A stretch of DNA of 64,000 nt from Armatimonadaceae bacterium (lineage in GTDB: Bacteria > Armatimonadota > Armatimonadia > Armatimonadales > Armatimonadaceae): the NCBI GenBank assembly GCA_030446525.1, contig JAUJNC010000010.1, positions 3,013 to 67,012 of the forward strand, given 5' to 3'. Position numbers and translations under genes: made by a program. Positions 38,919 to 47,987 of the stretch are shown in pieces (positions within the stretch are counted from its first letter, which is position 1; each line of letters opens with the position of its first letter). The notes below the pieces were generated by a model. It did not search any database, was not told the origin of the DNA, and was given only the letters and a program-made list of their open reading frames with translations.

Positions 38919-39520
38919 GCTTCACACCCACTCGCGTCGGCCCCCAGGGCGACGGAGCCTCCGGGCGAACCTGCCGGCAGATCCTCCAGGCAAAGGGAGA
39001 GCCGCTTGAGGCCCGCCCGCACCCGGCTCCGGACGGTGCTCTCGGGGACGCGCTCCAGCCGCGCCACTTCCGCGAGCGAGAACTCCTCGAAATAGTGCAG
39101 CCAGATCGGCACGCGCTGGCTCGCGGGGAGCTTGGCCACCGCCCGGCGAACGCGCCGCCGCGTTTCGCGCAGCGCCAGCACGCCTTCCGGCGACTCCGCC
39201 CCCGCGGGATCCGCGTCCGGCGCGCGGTCCCACAAGATCACGCGCCGCCGCCAGGCGGACCGCTGGTAATCGTGGGCGACGTGGAGCGCGATACGGCAAA
39301 GCCACGCCTCGAAGGGCGCCTCCGCCCGGTACGTGGACAGCGCGCAGTAGGCGCGCACGACCGCCTCCTGCGCGAGATCGTCCACATCGGGGCCGCGCGC
39401 GATCGAGGCGACGGTCCGCCAGACACGCGCCCGGTGCCGGTCACACAGGGTGACAAACGCGTCCAGATCTCCCCCGAGCGCCCTGCCGGCCAGGTCGGAA
39501 TCCGGTTCCCGCTCGTTCAA
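38915..39520 (-). CDS. ECF-family RNA polymerase sigma factor
   Basis: About 201 residues. Region 2 reads FVTLCDRHRARVWRTVASIA, DVDDLAQEAVVRAYCALST and PFEAWLCRIALHVAHDYQRS; region 4 reads LPASQRVPIWLHYFEEFSLA and EVARLERVPESTVRSRVRAG. The start is TTG at 39520 because AGGAGG precedes it by 6 bases; upstream ATGs would read into the promoter area. It heads a four-gene operon with an anti-sigma factor and two secreted proteins, so it probably responds to an envelope signal. The frame is intact. Confidence 0.88.
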   Translation of the reverse strand: MNEREPDSDLAGRALGGDLDAFVTLCDRHRARVWRTVASIARGPDVDDLAQEAVVRAYCALSTYRAEAPFEAWLCRIALHVAHDYQRSAWRRRVILWDRAPDADPAGAESPEGVLALRETRRRVRRAVAKLPASQRVPIWLHYFEEFSLAEVARLERVPESTVRSRVRAGLKRLSLCLEDLPAGSPGGSVALGADASGCEA

Positions 39521-39710
39521 CCGCGTCCTCCTACCCTTTAGACGAGACGGCGGCGCGATTCCGCGACCGCCGCGAAACATTTTTCCCGAATAATAGCCGG
39601 CGGGAAGGAATGCGCAACCGGAGGGCGAAATGAGGTCGGGTATACTACTTCCGACCGTCAACGCACCCGGCAAGAATACCGAACCCATAACAGGAGGATA
39701 GGGAAGAACC

Positions 39711-40331
<621 letters not shown>

Positions 40332-40374
40332 CGGTCGCGAGCGCGGCCCGCAAAAACGCGGGAACAGGAAGCAG

Positions 40375-40415
40375 GGCCGGGGTGTTCCGTTGAACGGCGC
40401 CGAGACACCCCGGCC
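40375..40415. terminator. Bidirectional terminator-like hairpin between sodA and glpD
   Basis: GGCCGGGGTGT (40375-40385) and ACACCCCGGCC (40405-40415) form an 11-base perfect stem with a 19-base loop, between two convergent genes. No T tract. Confidence 0.5.
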
Positions 40416-40416
40416 G

Positions 40417-42061
40417 TCAATGTCGCGCGAAGCGGCGCATGGGCTCGATCTCGCAGCGGTAGGCGTCCATCTCGGCGGTGATGCGGGCCTCGTCCCAGCC
40501 GTGGACGCCCGCCATGACACGCGCGGCCTCCTCCAGGCCGTCCAGCCCCTGCCGGGGGCCGAAGCCGATGCCCGTGCGGCGCAGCAGGGCGTCGCCCAGG
40601 GTGGTGGCCATCTCCTCGCGCGCGGCCCAGGCGACCTGCGCCAATATCTCGAAGGCGTCGGGGACCACGCGGCGGGCGAGGGCGGGGTCTTCCTTGGCCA
40701 GCCGCAGAATCTCCTCCGCCGCCGTGCCGTGGGTGTGCACGAGGGTGTGCGCTTCCTCCATGCCCAGTCCGGGAAGGTGCAGGCGCAGCCCCGCGGCGTA
40801 ACGGTCCAGGTCCGGGGGGGGAGCGGTCAGGGGCTTGCCCGGGTACGGTTCGGTCGCGGTGCGCGACGGGCCGCCGCGGCCGAGCAGGCGCACGGCGAGG
40901 GCGCCCATCTGCTCCGCGATGGCGCGGTAGGCGGTGATCTTGCCGCCCAGCACGGTGACCAGGCCGGGGATGCCGTCGGCGCTGTGGTCGTGGATCTTGT
41001 CTTTGCGCGACACCTGCGACTCGCTCATGCCCTGCCGGGAGCGTTCGAGGACGAGCGCGCGCACGCCCGCCCAGGTGTAGAAGACCGTTTCGACGTCGGC
41101 GCGGGGGAAGTGGCGGCGGGTCTCGGCCTGCAGATACGCGACGTCGTCCGCGTCGGCGGCCACGTCGTCCAGGCTGCCCTGGAAATCGGTGTCCGTGGTG
41201 CCGACGACCGAGAAGCCGCGCCACGGCACGACGAAGAAGACGCGCCCGTCCGTCCCGGCCACCAGGACCACGGCGTGGTCGGTGAACTTGGGCACGACCA
41301 GGTGCACCCCCTTGGTGCGCCGCAGGAACCGCTTTTTCGGCCTTGAGGCCGAGCTTGTCTGGCCGAGCGCCTCCTCGACCCAGGGCCCGTCGTGTTTACC
41401 GTGATCCGGGCGCGCACGGGGAAGGTGGCGCCCGACTGCTCGTCCCGCACCTCGGCCCCGACGACGCGGTCGCCGTCGCGCAGCAGGCCCGTGACCCGGG
41501 CGTGGTTGGCGACCGCGCCGCCGCCCTGGTGCGTCGCCAGGACGTTCTCCAGCACAGCCGCTCCGGCAGTTCCACCTGCCCGTCGGAGTAAGTGGCGCCG
41601 CCCAGCAGCCCGTCCGGGCTGAGGCCCGGCTCCAGCTCGAGGACGCCCCGGGCGTCGTACGTGCGGTGGCCGGGCAGGACTTGTCGTAGGAGAGCGCGTC
41701 GTAGAGCGTCATGCCGACCTTGAGGAGGGGCCGGTTGTGCCGGCCGCCGGCGTACAGCGGCGTGACGAAGAGCAGCGGCTGGACCAGGTGCGGGGCGTTG
41801 CGGAGCAGCCGCTCGCGCTCGCGCAGCGACTCGCGCACGAGGGCGAAGTCGCGCTGCTCCAGGTAGCGCAGGCCGCCGTGGATCAGCCGCGTCGAGCGCG
41901 CCGTGGTGCCGTGCCCGAAGTCGCGCGCCTCAACCAGCGCGACGCGCAGCCCGCGCGTCGTCAGGTCGCGGGCGCACCCCGCGCCGATGATGCCGCCGCC
42001 GATCAAGGGCGTCGAACGGGCCGTCGTCGGCCATCGCCCGCAGGTTCGCTTCCCGGTTCAT
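40417..42061 (-). CDS. glpD: Glycerol-3-phosphate dehydrogenase, FAD-dependent (frameshifted)
   Basis: About 548 residues. The ATG at 42061 gives [18 protein letters not shown], then the FAD-binding [58 protein letters not shown] and the C-terminal [19 protein letters not shown]. Shifts occur near 42005, 41680, 41570, 41390 and 41340. It oxidises glycerol-3-phosphate to dihydroxyacetone phosphate and feeds electrons to quinones at the membrane. The start overlaps the glpK stop as ATGA. Confidence 0.92.
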
Positions 42062-43623
42062 GACTCTGCCTCTTCCCAGCGCATGGTCCGTCTCACCGCC
42101 TCCTTCCAGCGCGCGTGCGCCGCGTCGGCCGCGGCGCCGTCTGCCGCGGGCAGGAACGTCTCGACGTCGCCGGCGCCGGGATGGTCGCGGCTTCCGCGCC
42201 CCAGAATCCGGCCGCCCAGCCGGCGGCCCAGCCCGCGCCCAGCGCCGTGAGCTCCCCGGTCGTGCGGGCGCAGGACCGGCCGCTGGAGCACGTCGGCCTG
42301 GAGGCTGGCACAGCAGACCGTTCGCGGCCGCGCCGCCGTCGACGCGCAGGCCCGAGAGCGGGATCCCTTCGGCGTCGGCCCGCATGGCGTCCACCACCTC
42401 ACGCGTCTGGCGCGCGATCGCCTCCAGGGCGGCGCGCACGATGTGCGCGGGTCGTGCCGCGGGTCAGGCCGAAAACCGCGCCGCGCGCGCCGGCGTCCCA
42501 ATGGGGCGCGCCCAGGCCCGCGAAGGCGGGCACGAAGACCACCCCGCCCGTGTCCGGGACGGAGCGCGCCAGGGCCTCGGATTCGGCGGCGTCGGCGAGG
42601 ATGCCCAGCCGTCCCGCAGCCACTGGATCGCCGCCCCCGTGGTGAAGACGCTGCCCTCGAGCGCGTAGACGGCGGGCTCGCCGGCGAACTGGTAGGCGAC
42701 GGTGGAAAGCAGACCGTGGCGCGAGGTCGGGGGGGCGCCCGGCCCGGTGTTCAGGAGCAGGAACGAGCCGGTGCCGTAGGTGTTCTTGATGTCGCCGCGC
42801 CCCAGGCCGCCGTGGCCCACCAGGGCGGCCTGCTGGTCGCCGAGGACGGCGGTGATCGGGACCTCGGCGCCGTCGAGGCGGGCCACGCCCAATGGCTCCG
42901 GCCCCGCGCTCGGCCGCACCGCGGGCAGCAGCGAGGCGGGCACGCCGAACAGGCCGCACAGGTCGGGGTCCCACTGGAGGCGCCGCAGGTCGAGCAGGAG
43001 GGTGCGCGAGGCGTTGGTGACGTCGGTCGCCCAGACGCCGCCCGCCGGCCCGCCGGTCAGGCTCCAAAGGAGCCAGGCGTCTATCGTGCCCGCCCGCAGG
43101 TCACCCGTTTCGGCGCGGGCGCGCAGCCCGGGGCGTGTTGTCCAGGAGCCACGCGATCTTGGTGGCGGAAAAGTACGGGTCCAGGGGCAGACCGGTCACT
43201 TCCCGCACCCGGGGCTCGGCCCCGTCCCGCCGCAGCCGGTCGCAGGCGCCAGCGGTGCGCCGGTCCTGCCAGACGATGGCGGGCGCGACGGGCTCCCCGG
43301 TGCGCCCGTCCCAGACGACGGTGGTCTCGCGCTGGTTGGTGATGCCCAGAGCACCCAGGTCGCCGGCAAAGCGCCGCCCGGGCGAGCGCCCCGGCGATCA
43401 CCTCCCGCGCGTGCCGGAGGATAAGGCGGGCGTCCTGTTCGACCCAGCCCGGGCGCGGGTACGACAGGGGCAGCGGGCGGGCGTCGGATGCCACCGGGCG
43501 CCCGTTCCGGTCAAAAAGGACGCAGCGCGTGCTGGTGGTGCCCTGGTCGAGCGCGGCGACATAGCCGCGCGCGGCGGGCGCTCTCGGTGGTGACGGTGCG
43601 GGCGTGGCGCTCGGGACACTCAT
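42058..43623 (-). CDS. glpK: Glycerol kinase (frameshifted)
   Basis: About 520 residues of FGGY-family kinase. It starts [20 protein letters not shown], then [20 protein letters not shown] (phosphate-binding) and [17 protein letters not shown]. Later parts include [35 protein letters not shown] and [17 protein letters not shown]. Shifts near 43390, 43130, 42950, 42610 and 42300. It phosphorylates glycerol for glpD. A strong promoter lies upstream at 43669-43698. No glpF or glpR gene is adjacent. Confidence 0.9.
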
Positions 43624-43668
43624 GCGGTATGGCTCGGTTCTTCGGCTTTGCGGGGGCCGTTGTGGCTT

Positions 43669-43698
43669 AGTGTACCCCTTGCGCTCCGCCCGTGTCAA
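43669..43698 (-). promoter_or_regulatory. glpK-glpD promoter
   Basis: Minus-strand -35 TTGACA (43693-43698), 18-base spacer, -10 TACACT (43669-43674); start of transcription near 43662, about 40 bases before the ATG. Confidence 0.72.
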
Positions 43699-43853
43699 CC
43701 AGCCTGCCTGCCATTTCCGTGTTTCCTGATCAGAAATGTCGCCGAACGTCGAAAAAAGGCGCGTCGTGGAGACCCGGCACGCTTCCGGCGACTCTGCGGC
43801 GCCTCCACGACGATTAAATCGGAATCCGCGGCGAAAAAACCCCAATCCAGTGA

Positions 43854-43883
43854 TTGACAGAATACAAAATTCTATGATAAGAT
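43854..43883 (+). promoter_or_regulatory. Promoter of a candidate small RNA
   Basis: Perfect -35 TTGACA (43854-43859), 18-base spacer, -10 TAAGAT (43878-43883) in an unusually AT-rich patch. No plus-strand protein gene follows. Confidence 0.65.
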
Positions 43884-43889
43884 AGGTTC

Positions 43890-43961
43890 GTGTGATCTCC
43901 TTTTCTCTCCACGTGCTTTAGTGGAAGCGGCCGGGCCTGGTTGGCCTGGCCGTTATTTTTT
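43890..43961 (+). ncRNA. Candidate small RNA, about 72 nt
   Basis: From the promoter above to an intrinsic terminator. The predicted RNA begins with a pyrimidine-rich stretch containing ATCTCCTTTTCTCTCC (CUCCU is complementary to a Shine-Dalgarno core), then a small hairpin CCAC-GTGCTTTA-GTGG (43910-43925) and the terminator. There is no reading frame of note. This layout is typical of trans-acting small RNAs. No family match is claimed. Confidence 0.5.
43928..43961 (+). terminator. Intrinsic terminator of the candidate small RNA
   Basis: Stem CGGCCGGGCC (43928-43937) with GGCCTGGCCG (43943-43952), one G-T pair, 5-base loop, then TTATTTTTT. Confidence 0.75.
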
Positions 43962-43975
43962 GTGCGCCGCCCCCG

Positions 43976-45328
43976 CTAGGGGGGGCCTTGCACCAGGAAC
44001 GCCTGCCAGTTCGGGGCGGCCCGGGTGAAGGCGAGCTCCGTATAGCGCTGCCCGAATCCGCCGAACTGCTGCGCGTCGATGTTCTGGTACGAGGACGGGC
44101 TGGGCAGGAAGATGGCCAGCCCCTGGGAGTTCGGGTGGCCGCGGCCGTTGACGTTCACCACGAGGGCCGCCCGCACGGCCCGCTGCACGTCCTCCGCCGC
44201 GGACTGCACCGCGCTGTCCGGCACGCGGGGCGCGGCGCTTCCCGCGGGCGCGCCGACCAGGAGCTGCGTGAAATGGAGCAGGTCCCGGTTCTGCGGGTAC
44301 TCGTAGCCCTCCGCCTGGTCGCGCGCCTGGGCTATGCCCGCGCCGTGGCGGTCCCTGGCCCCGAGAAGCGCCGAACCCAGCGCATCCACCGCCGGGGCGA
44401 TGGCCGCCACTTTGGACGCGTCCAGCAGCGAGTGCGTGATGTCCCGGGTGCCTTTCGCTTCGTAGTGGTTAAAGGTGTCCCGAATGATGTGGGTGCCGAA
44501 CTCGCGGCCGTCCATGTCCGGGTTCTGCGCGAGCCGCGCCAGGAACGCGTCGTAGGGGTACCCCTCGCCGGGCGGGCTTTCCTCGGAGCCGGCGATGTAG
44601 CTGGCCTGATCCCGTATCTCGTAGGCCACCTCCGCCATCTGCATCAGCGACGAGTCGAAGGCCAGAAGGTCCCACCGGCGCCCGATGTCGATCGACCGGG
44701 GCAGCTCGATCGTGTTGATGTGCGAGCCGGTCACGTCGTCATAGGAGACGCCGCGCCGTTCGGCCGCCGCGAGCTTGGCCGAGCGCCAGCCGGCGCCGTG
44801 GTTCCACAGCACCAGGGCATAGCGCCGTGCCGGGAAGGTCCGGACGCCCCACTGCACGAAATCGCGCAGGGCGGCGGCTTTGCCCATGTCCACCGAATCG
44901 TTCTGCTCGACGAGCCGCGACGTGATGTCGCTGCTGTTGTTGTCCCGGCCGACGAGGAAGCGGCGGGTGGCGGTGTCCTTCCACTCGGAGAAGTTCGCGT
45001 CGTGCCGGTTCGCGATCCGCTTGACCTGCACCACGATGTTGACGTCTTTCGTCGAGCCGACCGCCTCCATCTGGTTCAGGTTCAGCCCCGAGAACGGCTC
45101 CAGGTCGTTGGCGGCGTTCATGAAGACCAGGAAGGTCCACTTTTTCTCTTCCTGGGCGGGCACGGGGTCGACGGAGCGCCAGCCCGGCTGCGGCGGGGCG
45201 GGGGGGCCGGGCGGGGTAGGCCCGGTGCCGGAATCGCCACCGCCGCAGCCGGCGGTGAGCAGGAACAGGGAAAGAAGCGCGAAGCCGCGGGCGCCCCGCC
45301 AGGGCCGGGCGGCGGAAACTGTCTTCAA
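43976..45328 (-). CDS. Clostripain-family (C11) lipoprotein lacking the catalytic Cys
   Basis: About 451 residues, intact. TTG start at 45326-45328 with AGGAG 7 bases upstream; lipobox LLTAGC at residues 23-28, so it is a lipid-anchored envelope protein. The C11 peptidase domain follows: WTFLVFMNAANDLEPFSG, the catalytic His in YALVLWNHGAGW, and LLAFDSSLMQMAEVAYEI. In active family members the last motif reads FD-A-C-LM; here Ser (TCG) replaces Cys, which is not a single-base change. It is therefore probably a non-catalytic homologue or uses a Ser. Partner proteins are not evident. Confidence 0.82.
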   Translation of the reverse strand: MKTVSAARPWRGARGFALLSLFLLTAGCGGGDSGTGPTPPGPPAPPQPGWRSVDPVPAQEEKKWTFLVFMNAANDLEPFSGLNLNQMEAVGSTKDVNIVVQVKRIANRHDANFSEWKDTATRRFLVGRDNNSSDITSRLVEQNDSVDMGKAAALRDFVQWGVRTFPARRYALVLWNHGAGWRSAKLAAAERRGVSYDDVTGSHINTIELPRSIDIGRRWDLLAFDSSLMQMAEVAYEIRDQASYIAGSEESPPGEGYPYDAFLARLAQNPDMDGREFGTHIIRDTFNHYEAKGTRDITHSLLDASKVAAIAPAVDALGSALLGARDRHGAGIAQARDQAEGYEYPQNRDLLHFTQLLVGAPAGSAAPRVPDSAVQSAAEDVQRAVRAALVVNVNGRGHPNSQGLAIFLPSPSSYQNIDAQQFGGFGQRYTELAFTRAAPNWQAFLVQGPP

Positions 45329-45471
45329 CAAATAACTCCTTTGGCGTTGGATGCTATGGGAGGCGTCGCGCCCCCACACCGAATACGGAGCCGGCGGCGT
45401 TCCCGTCACGAACAGCCCACCGGTTGAGACCACAAAAACGGGCGCAGACTTCAAAAAAGGCGGCCCCCAGG

Positions 45472-46032
45472 TCATTTCACCAGCTTCAGGATCTCCTTGA
45501 ACTCCGGCGTGCCGGCTTCGCGGAGCCACTCGTACACGGCCGCCTCGGCGGCGCAGGGCCGCGCGCCCGCGTCGCGGACGCGCTCCATGCCCAGCTTGTG
45601 CTTCTCCAGCGACCGCGACGACACGGCGTCGGCGGCGACGTGGACCTGGTACCCCGCCGCGAGCAGGTCGTGGGCCGTTTGCGACACGCAGATGTGGGTC
45701 TCGACGCCGCACAGCAGCACCTGCCGCCGCCCGGTGGCCGCGAGCGACCCGGCGAAAGCGTCGGAGCCGGCGCAGGAGAAGCACAGCTTGTCGAGGGGCT
45801 CCACGCCTTGCGGCAGGACGGCCGCAACCGGCGGGACCACGCCGCCCATGCGCGCCGCGTACTGGACCGTGGCCAGCAGGGGGACGCCGAGGAGGCGCGC
45901 CGCCTGGCACAAGAGCAGCACGTTGGCCGTGAGCGGTTCGCGCTCGTGGATGGCGCCGAGGAACGGCTCCTGCATGTCCACCACCACGAGCGCCGACGTT
46001 TCGCGCTGGAGCAGATACGGGTGTCGTGTCAT
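45472..46032 (-). CDS. Isochorismatase-family hydrolase
   Basis: Intact 186-residue cysteine hydrolase. The catalytic triad positions are visible: Asp in SALVVVDMQEPFL, Lys in PLDKLCFSCAG and Cys in CGVETHICVSQTAHDLLAAG. The cis-peptide motif precedes the Cys as usual. Relatives cleave small amides such as nicotinamide or isochorismate; the substrate is not predictable here. Divergent from the acyl-ACP desaturase gene. Confidence 0.88.
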   Translation of the reverse strand: MTRHPYLLQRETSALVVVDMQEPFLGAIHEREPLTANVLLLCQAARLLGVPLLATVQYAARMGGVVPPVAAVLPQGVEPLDKLCFSCAGSDAFAGSLAATGRRQVLLCGVETHICVSQTAHDLLAAGYQVHVAADAVSSRSLEKHKLGMERVRDAGARPCAAEAAVYEWLREAGTPEFKEILKLVK

Positions 46033-46120
46033 CGTTGTTTTTCGTCCTCGCTATCCTCAGAATACGCCGCCGGCGCCGGAAAACCTCCGCCGGCCGCCGG
46101 GGACGGGCGCCCGGGCAGGT

Positions 46121-46149
46121 TTGACAATACACCCGTCTGGGGGTATACT
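46121..46149 (+). promoter_or_regulatory. Promoter of the desaturase operon
   Basis: -35 TTGACA (46121-46126), 17-base spacer, -10 TATACT (46144-46149). It implies a 136-base leader before the ATG at 46292. Confidence 0.8.
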
Positions 46150-46161
46150 GTCCCGACTGGA

Positions 46162-46225
46162 AGCGGAAGTTTTCACAAGGAAATTGCAGAAAAACTGTTC
46201 CGCTGCGGGCCGCGGCGGATTTTTT
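46162..46225 (+). promoter_or_regulatory. Probable transcription attenuator or riboswitch in the desaturase leader
   Basis: An intrinsic terminator, stem CCGCTGC (46200-46206) with GCGGCGG (46212-46218), loop GGGCC and tail ATTTTTT, stands 66 bases before the start codon. Upstream AGCGGAA (46162-46168) can pair with TTCCGCT (46198-46204), which includes most of the terminator's 5' arm. That pairing is extended by AGTTTTC with GAAAAACT. The two folds exclude each other, as in attenuators and riboswitches. The class and ligand are unknown. Confidence 0.6.
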
Positions 46226-46291
46226 GTATCTTGGATTCAGGCACGCCGGCGGGAGGCCGGTAACGGGCAGCCCCGGCAATCTAGGAGTAGA

Positions 46292-47251
46292 ATGTTAGAG
46301 ACAACGAAACCGACCCGCAACGGGAGTGTGACCGCGCAGATCGAGGACATCTTCTTCGAGAACTACCTGAAGTTCTTCAAGCTGGCCGAGGAGAAGCGCC
46401 GCTGGAGCATCGACCACGACATCCCGTGGGATAAGGTGAACCCCGACACCTCGGACCTCACCGCCCACATCGTCCAGTCCTTCTCCGCGGTCGAGATGTA
46501 TCTGCCGGACTACACGTCCCGGATCATGGAGCTCATCCGCCGGTCGCGGGGGCGGGCGTGGTTTCAGGCCAACTGGGGCTACGAGGAGTCCAAGCACAGC
46601 ATGGTGCTCGAAGAGTGGCTGCTGCGCTCCGGCAAGCGCACGGAGGAACAGGTCAAGCAGTTCGTGCGCGCCCTGCTCGGCGAGGAGTGGAAGCTGCCGT
46701 TCGACAACCCCCGGCAGATGATCATCTACACCATGATCCAGGAGCTCGCCACGCGGCTGAACTACCTGAACCTGCGCGAGCGCGCCAGGCAGGAGGGCGA
46801 TCAGGCGCTGTTCCGGCTGCTCGGCTGGGTGGCCGCCGACGAGAGCGCCCACTTCCATTTCTTCCGCCAGGGCGTGCAGGCCTATCTCGAGCGGGAGCCG
46901 GACGATACGCTGAAGGACATCAACTGGGTGTTCAAGCAGTTCGACATGCCGGCGCAGGCCATCATCCCGGACTGGGAGGAGCGCGGCAGGCAGATCGAGG
47001 AGGCCGGCATCTTCGGCCCCCGGATGTTCGTGCAGAAGGTGCGCGAGCCGATCCTCAAGGACCTGGGCATCGACCGGAAGCAGCTCAAGCAGGCCGGCAT
47101 GCCCGCCGACGCCGCCGACCGGATCGCCGACGCGGCCGAGGAAAGGGCCGAGGATGCCGCGTCCGCCAGGCTCGGCCGCGCGCATTCCGTCCCGGCCCAC
47201 CCCGCGCCGCTGTCCCCCGCGGGCCGCAAGCTGGTCCGTTCCGCCCCGTAG
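46292..47251 (+). CDS. Acyl-ACP desaturase (FAB2-type di-iron)
   Basis: Intact 319-residue soluble di-iron enzyme that puts a double bond in acyl-ACP for membrane lipids. Iron ligands are visible: Glu68 (SAVEMYLPDY), WGYEESKHS (Glu98/His102 region), Glu151 (MIQELATRLNY) and DESAHFHFF (Glu184, His187). The length fits the family; the last 40 residues are low-complexity. AGGAG lies 4 bases before the ATG. A strong promoter and a terminator/antiterminator pair in the leader suggest regulated expression. A metallophosphoesterase gene follows by 7 bases. Confidence 0.92.
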   Translation: MLETTKPTRNGSVTAQIEDIFFENYLKFFKLAEEKRRWSIDHDIPWDKVNPDTSDLTAHIVQSFSAVEMYLPDYTSRIMELIRRSRGRAWFQANWGYEESKHSMVLEEWLLRSGKRTEEQVKQFVRALLGEEWKLPFDNPRQMIIYTMIQELATRLNYLNLRERARQEGDQALFRLLGWVAADESAHFHFFRQGVQAYLEREPDDTLKDINWVFKQFDMPAQAIIPDWEERGRQIEEAGIFGPRMFVQKVREPILKDLGIDRKQLKQAGMPADAADRIADAAEERAEDAASARLGRAHSVPAHPAPLSPAGRKLVRSAP

Positions 47252-47258
47252 ACCGCCC

Positions 47259-47948
47259 GTGAAGATCGTCGCCGCCGGGGACATGCACGGCGACCTGGGC
47301 AACCTGTTGCGCGTGCTCCATGCGGAGACGCCGGACGGCCTGCTGTGCGTGGGGGACTGGGGCGATCCCGGGCAGATCAGCGAGGGGGTGTGGGCCGACC
47401 TGCTCGCCCGCGTCTCTGTGCTTTCGGTCTTCGGCAACCACGACGACTTGGCCCGGCTCGCCGCGCTGCGCAACCGGGACGGCAGCCCCGTTCTGCTCGC
47501 GCAGGGGGAGCGGCGTGAGGGTTTCTGCGGTCCGCCCGGCCGGGGCGGTCTGGCCGTGGCGGGCGTGTCCGGCATCTGGGCCAAAAGCCACCGCCTGCCG
47601 CACTACGTCACCGACGAGGACGTGGCCGGGTGGGCGGGGGCCCTCGCCCCCGGCCCGCCTCCCGGTCCGGGGCGGACCGTCGACGTTCTGCTCACGCACG
47701 GCTGCCCGCTCGGCGTCGCCGACCGCACGCCCGCGGGCCGCCCCGGCGGCCAGCGCTGCTTCCTCGACCTCCTGAAGGCCGTGCGCCCCCGCGTCCACCT
47801 GTGCGGCCACCTCCACCTCGCCCAGCGCCGCGACCTGGCCGACCCGCCCTGCGCCGTGCTGAACACCGGCGCGCTCCCGCAGGGCCACTACGTCCTCCTC
47901 ACCCGCACCGACACCGGCGCCCTCGCCGCCGAGGCGCGCCGGCTGTAA
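47259..47948 (+). CDS. Calcineurin-like metallophosphoesterase
   Basis: Intact protein of about 229 residues, GTG start at 47259. The metal-binding signature is complete: AAGDMHGDLGN, LCVGDWGDPG, SVFGNHDDLARL, LLTHGCPLG and CGHLHLAQRRDL. The long proline/glycine insert in the middle is unusual. Presumably a cytoplasmic phosphatase or nucleotide hydrolase; substrate unknown. Probably co-transcribed with the desaturase. Confidence 0.87.
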   Translation: MKIVAAGDMHGDLGNLLRVLHAETPDGLLCVGDWGDPGQISEGVWADLLARVSVLSVFGNHDDLARLAALRNRDGSPVLLAQGERREGFCGPPGRGGLAVAGVSGIWAKSHRLPHYVTDEDVAGWAGALAPGPPPGPGRTVDVLLTHGCPLGVADRTPAGRPGGQRCFLDLLKAVRPRVHLCGHLHLAQRRDLADPPCAVLNTGALPQGHYVLLTRTDTGALAAEARRL

Positions 47949-47987
47949 GCGCTTCCGACGCGCCCAGGCTTTAGCGGATCGGGGCCG

